A stretch of 64,000 nucleotides of DNA, from positions 1 through 64,000 of the forward strand of contig CAJTVI010000004.1 of assembly GCA_910579545.1 (NCBI GenBank). Reading direction: 5' to 3'. Position numbers and translations under genes: made by a program. Positions 7,671 to 15,720 of the stretch are shown here, one piece after another. Position 1 is the first letter of the stretch, and each line of letters begins with the position of its first letter. This DNA comes from an uncultured Oscillospiraceae bacterium. GTDB lineage: Bacteria; Bacillota; Clostridia; Oscillospirales; Ruminococcaceae. The notes beneath the pieces were generated by a model that did not search any database, was not told where the DNA came from, and saw only the letters and a list, made by a program, of their open reading frames with translations.

Positions 7671-8831
7671 TTACAGCCTCAGCCCCTGGATAAACTCCTC
7701 CATGCGGTCGGCGCTGGCCTGCCGCATGCGGGCGGTAAAATGGGCGTAGCGGTCCAGCGTAAAGGCGGCGGTGGCGTGGCCAAGGTTGCCCTGGATCGTC
7801 TTGACGTCATCGCCCGCCCGCAGCGCGTTGACCGCGTATGTATGCCGCAGGTCGTGGAAGCGCACCCCCTCAAGCCCCGCCCGCTGCGCCAGTTGGCGGA
7901 ACAGGGTGTCCACCCGCCACTGGTCCAGGGGCGCGCCGTTTGGCATGGTAAACACCAGCCCGGCGGCGTTCTGCCAGCCTGGCCCGGCCATCAGCTGGTC
8001 GGCCGCCTGCCGCCGGCGCTGGGCGGTCAGCGCCGTCATTACCGAGGGCGCGGGGGTCAGGGTGCGGCCCTTGCCGCTTTTGGGGGTCAAAAACAGCCCG
8101 GCATCGCGGTATTCCGGCCGGGCAAGCTGTTTGTTGATGCTGATGGTGCCGCTGCCGATGCAGTCCCAGGTAAGGCCCAGCAGCTCGCTGAGCCGGCAGC
8201 CGGTAAACAGCGCCATCCAGATCAGCTGCTCAATGGCGCTGCCCCGGGCCTGGCGCAGCAGGGCGGCGGCGTCCTCGTCGGTCAGGGGGCGCACCTCCCG
8301 CTGTTCCAGCCGCGGCAGTTCGCAGCCGTTGGCCGGGTTTTTGGCAAGGTAATCCAGCGACACCGCCTTGTTCAGCGCCTGCCGCAGCACCTTGTAGGCC
8401 AGCCGCACCGACGCCGGCGAAAGCCCTTCCAGCCCATTTACAAAGTTCTGCACCGTGTCCGGCTGCAGTTCGGCCAGCCGCAGCGCGCCCAGCGCCGGCT
8501 TGATGTGGTTTTGCACGTTGTTTTGATAAATACTGCGGGTGGCCGGCTTTGCCCCGCTCAGGTAATCCCGCTGCCAGATGTCCAGCCAGCCGCCCACCGT
8601 AAGCCGGGAGGGCGCGGCGTACCGCCCCTCGTTTACCGCCACGGCGGCGGCCTGCAGCTTTTCCAGCACCTCGCGCTGGCTCTTGCCGGTAAACGAGCGC
8701 TGCACCTGCCGCCCGGTGCCGGGGTCGCGCCCGGTGGTAATGCGCGCCTCCCAGTATTCGTATTGATGGCCGTGGCTGTTTACGATCTTGCGGCGGATGG
8801 TGCCGCTGCCCTTGGGTGCTTTTTTGTTCAT
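7671..8831 (-). CDS. Tyrosine recombinase / integrase (Tn916-phage integrase type)
   Basis: 386 aa. The N-terminus (GSGTIRRKIVNSHGHQYEYW, then FTGKSQREVLEKL) is an arm-type DNA-binding domain, followed by a SAM-like core-binding domain (about 60-165) and the catalytic domain. The catalytic set looks complete: Arg in TGCRLSELLGL, Lys in TPKSGKGR, His/Arg in HDLRHTYA, His in LGHATAAF and Tyr in LDRYAHF. ATG at 8831 is chosen because AAAGGAG lies 7 nt upstream. The gene sits alone between two inverted flagellin genes, with no excisionase, relaxase or phage gene nearby. A role in inverting the flagellin promoter region is inferred; a leftover of a mobile element is the alternative. Confidence 0.9.
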   Translation of the reverse strand: MNKKAPKGSGTIRRKIVNSHGHQYEYWEARITTGRDPGTGRQVQRSFTGKSQREVLEKLQAAAVAVNEGRYAAPSRLTVGGWLDIWQRDYLSGAKPATRSIYQNNVQNHIKPALGALRLAELQPDTVQNFVNGLEGLSPASVRLAYKVLRQALNKAVSLDYLAKNPANGCELPRLEQREVRPLTDEDAAALLRQARGSAIEQLIWMALFTGCRLSELLGLTWDCIGSGTISINKQLARPEYRDAGLFLTPKSGKGRTLTPAPSVMTALTAQRRRQAADQLMAGPGWQNAAGLVFTMPNGAPLDQWRVDTLFRQLAQRAGLEGVRFHDLRHTYAVNALRAGDDVKTIQGNLGHATAAFTLDRYAHFTARMRQASADRMEEFIQGLRL

Positions 8832-8891
8832 GGTTTGGCTCCTTTCTTTTTTTGCCTGCGCCTTTTGCCAGCCGGCGGCGCATTGTAACAA

Positions 8892-8916
8892 TTTTTCCCT
8901 TATTTTTTCCCTTTGG
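8892..8916 (+). repeat. Right copy of the 25-bp direct repeat flanking the recombinase gene
   Basis: This copy ends in CTTATTTTTTCCCTTTGG and lies 60 bases upstream of the recombinase start. With the copy at 7615 it brackets the gene exactly, giving a 1.3-kb unit containing nothing but the recombinase. Confidence 0.75.
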
Positions 8917-8967
8917 CAAGTAAAGGGGCCGGCCCGGCGGCGGCAGGCGCAAAGGGGCAAAAAAATA

Positions 8968-8993
8968 CCCCGGGTAAAAATTTTTACTCGGGG
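8968..8993. promoter_or_regulatory. 26-bp near-perfect palindrome beside the flagellin 2 promoter
   Basis: CCCCGGGTAAAAA is followed at once by TTTTTACTCGGGG, with a single mismatch between the arms. It ends 2 bases before the -35-like TTTA of the flagellin 2 promoter, so it could be an operator or a core binding site for the neighbouring recombinase. Confidence 0.5.
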
Positions 8994-8995
8994 GG

Positions 8996-9023
8996 TTTAC
9001 TTTTGGCCGGGATGTGCGAATAA
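8996..9023 (+). promoter_or_regulatory. Sigma-28-like promoter of flagellin 2 (TTTA-N16-GCGAATAA)
   Basis: TTTA at 8996-8999 and GCGAATAA at 9016-9023 are exactly 16 bases apart. The same layout occurs upstream of flgM (TTTA-N16-GCGAATAG) and cheV (TTAA-N16-ACGAATAA). All three are motility genes, which supports a FliA/SigD-type promoter. It lies 380 bases from the start codon. Confidence 0.65.
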
Positions 9024-9404
9024 GGTTAGTGAAAGCGGTTTTAAGGCTGCGTTTTAAGGGGCCACGGCTAAGGACGACGCCGCTCCCCTTACACAAAACA
9101 ATGCCGTGGGCGGGTGCTTGCGGGGGCCATTGCAGGGCGGGACGCCCACGCGGCCCGCCGCGGCAATGGCCGCCGCAAAACCCGCAAGGGCGCTTTCACC
9201 CCCCGTCAAACGGTGTTCCCGGGTTCATGCCGGTTGCGGGTTTTGTCCGGTTCCAAAGACGGTTCTCAGCGTGTCGCGAAACGCCGGGGGCCGCCGGAGG
9301 GACAACCACTACACAAGAGGCCGTTGCGGGGCGGAGGATGCGCCCCAAGGGAACCGCCAAAAATGAAGGTTCCCGCGGCCGCGATTACATGGAGGTAAAA
9401 TACT
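9024..9404 (+). promoter_or_regulatory. Long structured 5' leader of flagellin 2 with putative CsrA sites
   Basis: The leader can form CCACGGC/GCCGTGG (9062-9109). A long stem follows at 9110-9185 (GCGGG/CCCGC, TTGCGG/CCGCAA, GGCCATTGC/GCAATGGCC), whose tip holds GGGCG-GGA-CGCCC. The shared CAAGAGGCCGTTGCGGG is at 9314-9330. The hairpin at 9328-9346 has stem GGGGCG/CGCCCC and loop GAGGATG. A GGGAACC/GGTTCCC hairpin follows, found only in this copy, then TTACATGGAGGT at the ribosome binding site. The GGATG loop and the GGA at the Shine-Dalgarno fit CsrA sites. No known riboswitch core was recognised. Confidence 0.6.
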
Positions 9405-9505
9405 ATGGGTATGGTAGTACGCACCAATACGATGGCGATCAACGCCTATCGTCAGCTGGGCATGAACAACAGCGCCGTGGCCAAGAGCCTGGAGAAGCTG
9501 GCTTC
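9387..9505 (+). repeat. Right copy of the 119-bp perfect inverted repeat
   Basis: This is the partner of 7384-7502. Recombination between the arms would invert about 1.9 kb carrying the recombinase and the only sigma-28-like promoter, while leaving both flagellin reading frames intact. Confidence 0.95.
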
Positions 9506-11591
9506 TGGTTACCGGATCAACCGCGCGGGCGACGACGCCGCCGGCCTCGCCATCAGCGAGAAGATGAAAGCCCAGATCACCGGCCTTGAGACCGCCAGCG
9601 CCAACGCGCAGGACGGCATCAGCCTGATCCAGACCGCCGAGGGCAACCTGAACGAAGTGCACGACATGCTCAACCGCATGGTGGAGCTTGCCACCAAGTC
9701 GGCCAACGGCACCTACACCAGCACCGAGCGCAGCGCCCTGCAGGACGAGGTGAACCAGCTGCTGCAGGAAATCGACCGCATCAGCCAGTCGGCCAACTTC
9801 AACGGCACCAACCTGCTGGACGGCACCATGGGCCTGAACACCGACGCCATCACCATCGGCAAGCAGGTGGCTGGCGAGCAGGGCAAGGCCATCGATCTGG
9901 CCGTGCCGGATGCGATCGCGAAAGGCGGCGCCGCGGTAACGGATGGCGGAGACATTGCTGATGGCAAGTATTTCCCGCCCGAGGTAACCGATGACAAGGC
10001 GACCTATCCGACCTATGCCTATCACGAGACCGAGCCGGCTTCCCCCGTGGTCGCGCCTAAGTTCAGCATCAACCTGGACGGCCTGAAGATGAAAACCGGG
10101 ACTGGTGATAGCGCTGCATCCACCATTACGATTGGCGGCGGCAAAGCGACAATCACCTTGACAACCGGTACTACGGCAGTTGCCACAGGCAGTGAGACAC
10201 TGACGGTGGCTGACGGTGTGGTTACAGTCAACCTTGCTCGGGGCCATGAATACACCGGCGCGGACATCGCGGCGATCATTGCCAAGGGCCTTGTGGGCAC
10301 GGCCGGCGCTACCGATACGCTGAAGATCGACAGCAATACCGCCGCCAACAACTTCTATTACAAAGCCACCGCGAGCGGCAGCGAACTCAAGTTTGAGGCT
10401 GTCAAGTATGGTGCAACCGCGGCCAACGACATTAAGAACATGGATTCGACCCTGGCTGTGGAGGGGAACGGCCCCACCTTGGGCGCGAACGGCACCGGCC
10501 TTGTGAAATTTGCCGCGGGCAACTCCGGCAACTCGATGGAAGGCGACCTTATCTCGCATGATATGTATGAGGTCGTCAACCCGAAGGCTGCCGTTACGGG
10601 CGGCCGCGCCGGCATCAACTTCAAGCTGGACGAGAAGATCGTTGCGGACGGCAACCGGCTCTCCATCGACGGCAAGACCTTCGTCTTCAAGACCGACGCG
10701 AAGAGCGACGTCAAGGCCGGCGACGGCGAGATCCTGATCGACGTAAGCGACAAGGCTCTGAATACGGATGCTCTGAAGATCGCTGAAGCCGTTGACAAGA
10801 TGTCCCATTACCAGACTGCGAACTTTAAGATTTTGGCCAATGGCAACAGCCAGATCCACATCGAGCAGCTGGAGAGCAGCGAGGAGAGTTACGACTATGA
10901 CAAGCTCGTGGCTCAGTTCGCCGCCCGCGGGGCCGACACCGGCATGGGCACCAAGGTGAGCATTGAGGCCAGCAAGCTGAAGGACGGCGACAAACTGCTG
11001 GTGGACGGCAAGGCCTACACCTTTGTTGCCAAGGCCACCGGCGCTGCCAACGAGGTCGTGATTGCCGACAAGGCTACCGACACCGTTGCCAACTTCACCA
11101 AGGCCCTGAAAGCCAACAACATCGACGCCAAGGACGACGGCATGACCGTGACCATCCGCGGCAGCCTGGACAAGGCTCCCGAGGTGACCGGCGCGGGCCT
11201 GACCCTGCAGATTGGCGACACCGCCGACAACTTCAACAAGATGAACGTCCAGGTGGCCAACATGAGCGCCGAGGCGCTGGGCCTTAAGGATCTGTCCATC
11301 CTGACCGAGGGCAGCTCGAGCGACGCCATCGCCCGCGTAAAGACCGCCATCAACAGCGTGTCCACCGCGCGTGCCGGCATGGGCGCTCTGCAGAACCGCC
11401 TTGAGCACACCATCAACAACCTGGATGTTGCCGCCGAGAACCTGTCGGCCGCCAACAGCCGCATCCGCGACACCGACATGGCCAAAGAGATGATGAACTA
11501 CACCAAGATGAACGTTTTGGTGCAGTCCGCCCAGGCCATGCTGGCCCAGGCCAACCAGCAGCCCCAGAGCGTGCTGCAGCTGCTGCAGTAA
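9405..11591 (+). CDS. Flagellin 2 (large flagellin, linked to the sigma-28-like promoter)
   Basis: 728 aa filament subunit secreted by the flagellar type III system. Conserved D0/D1 regions (about 1-165 and the last 115 residues) flank a variable central domain of about 450 residues with flagellin-IN-like segments (GDKLLVDGKAYTFVA). The first 82 and last 74 residues equal those of flagellin 1, while the exposed middle differs, so switching would change the filament surface. GGAGG lies 9 nt before the ATG. The upstream region has a sigma-28-like promoter and a long structured leader with putative CsrA sites. A terminator and then the glycan operon follow, so the protein may be glycosylated. 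Confidence 0.95.
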   Translation: MGMVVRTNTMAINAYRQLGMNNSAVAKSLEKLASGYRINRAGDDAAGLAISEKMKAQITGLETASANAQDGISLIQTAEGNLNEVHDMLNRMVELATKSANGTYTSTERSALQDEVNQLLQEIDRISQSANFNGTNLLDGTMGLNTDAITIGKQVAGEQGKAIDLAVPDAIAKGGAAVTDGGDIADGKYFPPEVTDDKATYPTYAYHETEPASPVVAPKFSINLDGLKMKTGTGDSAASTITIGGGKATITLTTGTTAVATGSETLTVADGVVTVNLARGHEYTGADIAAIIAKGLVGTAGATDTLKIDSNTAANNFYYKATASGSELKFEAVKYGATAANDIKNMDSTLAVEGNGPTLGANGTGLVKFAAGNSGNSMEGDLISHDMYEVVNPKAAVTGGRAGINFKLDEKIVADGNRLSIDGKTFVFKTDAKSDVKAGDGEILIDVSDKALNTDALKIAEAVDKMSHYQTANFKILANGNSQIHIEQLESSEESYDYDKLVAQFAARGADTGMGTKVSIEASKLKDGDKLLVDGKAYTFVAKATGAANEVVIADKATDTVANFTKALKANNIDAKDDGMTVTIRGSLDKAPEVTGAGLTLQIGDTADNFNKMNVQVANMSAEALGLKDLSILTEGSSSDAIARVKTAINSVSTARAGMGALQNRLEHTINNLDVAAENLSAANSRIRDTDMAKEMMNYTKMNVLVQSAQAMLAQANQQPQSVLQLLQ

Positions 11592-11654
11592 GCGTATCCC
11601 CCAGCATAGACGCTTACACCGCGCAGAAGCAATCAGCGTAAGCTGAGATGAGCG

Positions 11655-11688
11655 AGTGGGGGTCGTCGCAAGACGGCCCCCACTTTTT
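11655..11688 (+). terminator. Intrinsic terminator after flagellin 2
   Basis: A stem of AGTGGGGGTCGTC with its near-complement and a 4-nt GCAA-type loop is followed by TTTTT, 64 nt after the stop. It separates flagellin 2 from the glycan operon. Confidence 0.85.
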
Positions 11689-11739
11689 GCATTATGAATA
11701 AGGGAAGATAAGAGAAAAAGCGGAAAGAGGAGAAACGCC

Positions 11740-13956
11740 ATGCCAACCGCGCCATTGCTTTCGATCGGGATGATTTTTAAAAACGAGAAGCGCTGCCTGG
11801 AGCGGTGCTTAAAATCACTCCAGCCCCTGCGGGAGGCGGTCCCCTGCGAACTGGTGATGGCGGATACCGGCGCGGAGGACGGCAGCCGGGAAATTGCCGA
11901 GCGGTATGCCGACGAAGTGTTTGATTTTGCCTGGATCGATGACTTTGCCGCCGCCCGCAACGCTGTGATGGACCGGTGCAGCGGCAAATGGTACCTTACG
12001 GTTGACAGCGACGAGTGGCTGGACGCGGATATTTCGGAGCTTGCGGCCTTTTTGAAGAAAGACCAGCGGGTGAATTTTGCCTATGTGATCCAGCGGAATT
12101 ATGAAAATGCCGACCTGAAAAAAAGCGAGGCTTACGATGACTTTTACGCCCTGCGGATGGTGCGGATGTCCACCGGGAGGCGGTATCATGGAGCCATTCA
12201 TGAAAGTTTTGGCTGCCGGGAAGCGGCTGGGAGGCTGGCCCATACCATCCTGCACCACGATGGTTATGTGTATGCCACTCTTGAAGCAAGAAAGAAAAAG
12301 ATGCGGCGCAACATGAAGCTGCTGCGCCAAAAGCTGCAGAAGGAGCCGGAGGACCTGCGCACCCTGCTGCAGTGCATAGAGAGCGGGCGGCTTGACCCGG
12401 AGTTTTTGCAGTATGTGCGGCGCGGGGTGGCGGCAGCGCAAAAAAAGCTCCCCGGATGGGAAGTGTATGGCCCCTGCATCCTGCGCCACGCCGCGGAGGC
12501 TGCCCGGGCCCATGAGCAGCCCGAGTTTGAGGAATGGGTCGAATATGCCCAAAAAGAGTTTCCCGATTCCATCTTTACCCAAATTGACCTGAACTACTCC
12601 GCCTTTCTCGCCGCGCATGAAGCAAAGGAGTGGGAAAAGGCGATCCGATATGGGGAAGGCTACCGCAAAGGGCTGCGGGTCCTGCGCGCTGACCGGCGGC
12701 CGGAAAAAGTCGAGAAGGAGCTGGGGCATGATACGCTCTGCGCCGGCAGCCGGTCGCTGGAAGCCATTATGCAGGTTGCCCTTGCAGATACTTATCTTCA
12801 AAGCGGGAACGGGGAAAAGGCGCTGGAACTGCTGACCGCGCTGAAGGGGGAGACGCTGACCGCCGACCAGGTGCGCATTGCAGCGGTCGCTTTTTGCCAG
12901 CTGCACGCCCAAACGGAGTTGGACACCGCGCCCGCCTTTGCCGCCTTTTATGAACAGATCGGCCGGAAAGAGCCGGACGAAACCGCCCAAAGGGCAAGGC
13001 TGGAGATGTTTTATAAAATCTCCGCCGTGCCCTTTACCGCCGGCTATCAAAAGGAAGAAGCGGAGCGGGAGGCCTATTTCCGCCCGGCCTACACCGCTTT
13101 TTTGCCCCTGGCGGAGAAATGCGAGGCCGGCCGCGCCGCAAAGATCATGATGAGCGCCGACCCCGCCGAGATGCGGGCGTGGCTTTTAAAGGTGGAGGAC
13201 TGGCAGGCTTTGCCCATCGAGGCGCTGGAACACGCGCTAAAGGCGGGGGTCGCTTTCCCACTGGAGGAAAAGCCGCTGCCCATCGAGGTGCTGGACGGCC
13301 TTGCGGCAAGGCTGGCCTGCGGCCAAAACCTTGCCCAACAGACGGTGCTTGGCCTTGCTGGGGAGCAGGAGTACCCCAGCCTGCAAAGCTTTTATTGGGT
13401 GCAGGGGCTCAGCCTGGCCGCCCTGCGCAGCTTTGACTGGAAAAAGGCAAAAGCCAAAACCGCCGCCGAACGATCCGCCGGCGGCGAAAAGCCGAAACAG
13501 GAAACCGAAGGTCCGCAGCCCAAGGACGGCCCCGAAACCGGCCTTGCCCTGCTGCGCCGGTTTGCGCAGATAGAGGCGGCCCTGCTGCCCCTGCAATATA
13601 CCCCGCAGATGCTGGCGGAGCAAAACGCCGCCCTGCTGCCGCCCATGCACCGCTGGGGGCTGTACTGCGCCTGGGCGCTGAAGGCGCTGGACGCCGGCCA
13701 GCCGCAGGAGTACCTTGCCCTTTTGCGCAGGGGGCTGGCCGCCTGCCCCGGCCAAAAAGACATGGTGCAGTTTTTGCTGGACCGCTTTATGGAGGACGCC
13801 CGCCCCAAGGCCAGCCCCGAGCTGCTGGCGCTGGCCGAAAAGATTCGGGCAATTTTGGCGGCTTACAGCCCAGACGACCCCGCCGTGGCGGCCATCCGGG
13901 AGAGCCCTGCCTACAAGCAGGTGGCCTGGATCATTGAGGAGGGGCCGGTACAGTAA
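11740..13956 (+). CDS. Glycosyltransferase family 2 with long C-terminal helical region
   Basis: 738 aa. The N-terminal GT-A domain (about 1-230) starts LLSIGMIFKNEKRCLERCL, carries the metal-binding DSDEW motif and resembles SunS-type transferases that glycosylate peptides or proteins. The remaining 500 residues are alpha-helical with TPR-like character and may bind the acceptor. GAGGAG lies 8 nt before the ATG. It is the first gene of a tightly packed run ending at 22160, and the first gene after flagellin 2. This makes a flagellin glycosyltransferase the best guess, though a capsule or wall polysaccharide is possible. Confidence 0.8.
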   Translation: MPTAPLLSIGMIFKNEKRCLERCLKSLQPLREAVPCELVMADTGAEDGSREIAERYADEVFDFAWIDDFAAARNAVMDRCSGKWYLTVDSDEWLDADISELAAFLKKDQRVNFAYVIQRNYENADLKKSEAYDDFYALRMVRMSTGRRYHGAIHESFGCREAAGRLAHTILHHDGYVYATLEARKKKMRRNMKLLRQKLQKEPEDLRTLLQCIESGRLDPEFLQYVRRGVAAAQKKLPGWEVYGPCILRHAAEAARAHEQPEFEEWVEYAQKEFPDSIFTQIDLNYSAFLAAHEAKEWEKAIRYGEGYRKGLRVLRADRRPEKVEKELGHDTLCAGSRSLEAIMQVALADTYLQSGNGEKALELLTALKGETLTADQVRIAAVAFCQLHAQTELDTAPAFAAFYEQIGRKEPDETAQRARLEMFYKISAVPFTAGYQKEEAEREAYFRPAYTAFLPLAEKCEAGRAAKIMMSADPAEMRAWLLKVEDWQALPIEALEHALKAGVAFPLEEKPLPIEVLDGLAARLACGQNLAQQTVLGLAGEQEYPSLQSFYWVQGLSLAALRSFDWKKAKAKTAAERSAGGEKPKQETEGPQPKDGPETGLALLRRFAQIEAALLPLQYTPQMLAEQNAALLPPMHRWGLYCAWALKALDAGQPQEYLALLRRGLAACPGQKDMVQFLLDRFMEDARPKASPELLALAEKIRAILAAYSPDDPAVAAIRESPAYKQVAWIIEEGPVQ

Positions 13957-14020
13957 CCGCGGCCGGCGCAAAACAAAAACGCCGCCCGGCGGACGGCCCG
14001 AATGATGAAAGGGGGCGGCC

Positions 14021-14806
14021 ATGAAGGTCGTGATCCTTGCGGGGGGGCTTGGCACCCGCATCACCGAAGAAAGCTATTTAAAGCCCAAGCCGATGATCAC
14101 GATCGGCGAGCAGCCCATTTTGTGGCACATCATGAAATACTACTCCGCCTTTGGGTTTGGCGATTTTATCATCTGCTGCGGGTACAAGGGGCATGTGATC
14201 AAGGAGTATTTTGCCGATTACTACCTGCACCGCTCGGACGTGACCTTTGATTTTTCGGCCGAAAACCGGATGACCGTGCACCAGAACATCGCGGAGCCCT
14301 GGCGGGTGACCCTGGTGGACACCGGGCTGAAAACCCAGACCGGCGGGCGGATCAAGCGGGTGCAGAAATACATTGGCGGCGAGCCGTTTATGCTTACCTA
14401 CGGCGATGGGGTGGGCAATGTGGATCTGAACGCGCTGCTGCGCCAGCACCGGGCGTCCGGCAAAACGGTCACCCTGACCGGCGTGCAGCCCGGCGGCCGG
14501 TACGGCGTTTTGGAACTGGAGCAGGAAACGGTGACCGGCTTTCGGGAAAAGGCCCGGGAGGACGGCGGCTGGATCAACGGCGGGTTTATGGTGATGCAGC
14601 CGGAGGTGTTCGACGTTTTAAGCGCGCGGGAGGGCTGCGTTTTGGAGCGTGAGCCGATGGAAGCGCTTGCGCAGTCAGGCAGGCTGGGCGTTTACAAGCA
14701 TGGCGGCTTTTGGCAGTGCATGGACACCCAGCGCGACCGGGGCCAGCTGGAGCGGCTGTGGAGCGGCGGCAGCGCGCCCTGGAAGGTGTGGGAGGAGCCG
14801 GTATGA
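14021..14806 (+). CDS. rfbF: Glucose-1-phosphate cytidylyltransferase
   Basis: 261 aa. The enzyme makes CDP-glucose from CTP and glucose 1-phosphate. The nucleotide-binding signature is LAGGLGTRI, followed by KPKPMITIGEQPILWHIM and the aspartate-containing TYGDGVGNVD, as in RfbF/DdhA; length is normal for the family. GGGGGCGG precedes the ATG. CDP-glucose normally feeds CDP-glucose 4,6-dehydratase and dideoxysugar synthesis, but no rfbG/rfbH partner is in the window. Either those genes are elsewhere or CDP-glucose is used directly. The stop overlaps the next gene's start by 4 bp. Confidence 0.93.
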   Translation: MKVVILAGGLGTRITEESYLKPKPMITIGEQPILWHIMKYYSAFGFGDFIICCGYKGHVIKEYFADYYLHRSDVTFDFSAENRMTVHQNIAEPWRVTLVDTGLKTQTGGRIKRVQKYIGGEPFMLTYGDGVGNVDLNALLRQHRASGKTVTLTGVQPGGRYGVLELEQETVTGFREKAREDGGWINGGFMVMQPEVFDVLSAREGCVLEREPMEALAQSGRLGVYKHGGFWQCMDTQRDRGQLERLWSGGSAPWKVWEEPV

Positions 14807-15720
14807 TCTCGGTCATCATGCTTACCTACAACCGCCAGGCGCTGGTTTCGCGCATGATCGAGAGCATCCTGCGCCAGACCCTGCGGGATTTTGAGTTTAT
14901 CATTGTGGACAACGGCTCTGCCGACCGCAGCGGCCAGATCACGGACGAATATGCCGCCCGGGACAGCCGGGTGCGGGTAATCCACCGGGCGCGGGGCAGC
15001 ATCAGCGCGGGGCGCAACACCGGGCTGGACGCGGCCAGGGGCGAGTACATCGCCTTTGTGGACGACGACGACTGGGCCGAGCCGGATTTTTTGGAATTTC
15101 TGCTCCGGCTGCTCACCCAAAACAACGCGGACGTCGCTATCTGCGGGGCGGCGGGCAAGGCCTTTGACGAAAAGCTGGTGATGGACGCCGAGCAGGCGAT
15201 CACCGAGCTGCTTTGGCGCAAACGGTACAATATGGCGTTCCCCACCAAGCTGTTCCGGCGGGAGCTGATGGAGGGGCTGCGCTTCCCTGAGAGCAGCGTG
15301 TACGACGATATCGCGCTGATGTACAAGCTGTTGGCCCGGGCAAAGCGGGTGGCCTACCACGGCCTGCCCAAGTATACCTTTTGCCGCCACGGGGGCAATG
15401 TCTCGGCCTGGACGACCGACCACCGCCTGCTGACGCCCCAAACGCTGGACGAATACCTGGCGGTGTACCGGGCAAGGACCGTGTGGCTGTGCGAGACCTT
15501 CCCCCAAAATGCCGCCGCGTGGCAGTATTTTGAGTGGTCGTTTATGATCTCGATGGTGGAAAAGATCCACCGGCTCAAGATCGCCGGATGCGGGGGGCAG
15601 CTTGCGGGCATGACCGAGGAACTGCGCCGGCACCGGGAGGAGTTTTTGCGGGCTCCCCAGCTTTTGGGGTTTGAACGCGAGTGGATGGAGCGGTATATCC
15701 CGCAGGGAGGGGCGCCATGA
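14803..15720 (+). CDS. Glycosyltransferase family 2
   Basis: 305 aa GT-A enzyme: ISVIMLTYNRQALVSRMIES at the N-terminus, then IIVDNGSADRS and the metal site FVDDDDWAEPDF. The C-terminal third is helical. It is probably cytoplasmic and transfers a sugar from a nucleotide donor to a lipid-linked or protein acceptor; donor and acceptor cannot be read from sequence. The ATGA overlap with rfbF and the ATGA overlap with the next gene show translational coupling. The start inside the overlap is chosen over an in-frame upstream ATG because that one lies deep within rfbF. Confidence 0.88.
   Translation: MISVIMLTYNRQALVSRMIESILRQTLRDFEFIIVDNGSADRSGQITDEYAARDSRVRVIHRARGSISAGRNTGLDAARGEYIAFVDDDDWAEPDFLEFLLRLLTQNNADVAICGAAGKAFDEKLVMDAEQAITELLWRKRYNMAFPTKLFRRELMEGLRFPESSVYDDIALMYKLLARAKRVAYHGLPKYTFCRHGGNVSAWTTDHRLLTPQTLDEYLAVYRARTVWLCETFPQNAAAWQYFEWSFMISMVEKIHRLKIAGCGGQLAGMTEELRRHREEFLRAPQLLGFEREWMERYIPQGGAP

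Noticed and set aside
7671..8831. A prophage or conjugative element around the recombinase
   Set aside because: No phage, relaxase, excisionase or replication gene accompanies it; the neighbours are flagellin genes on both sides.
9024..9404. A c-di-GMP riboswitch before flagellin 2
   Set aside because: Flagellar genes in clostridia can carry one, but the conserved GEMM-I and GEMM-II core sequences are not found in this leader.
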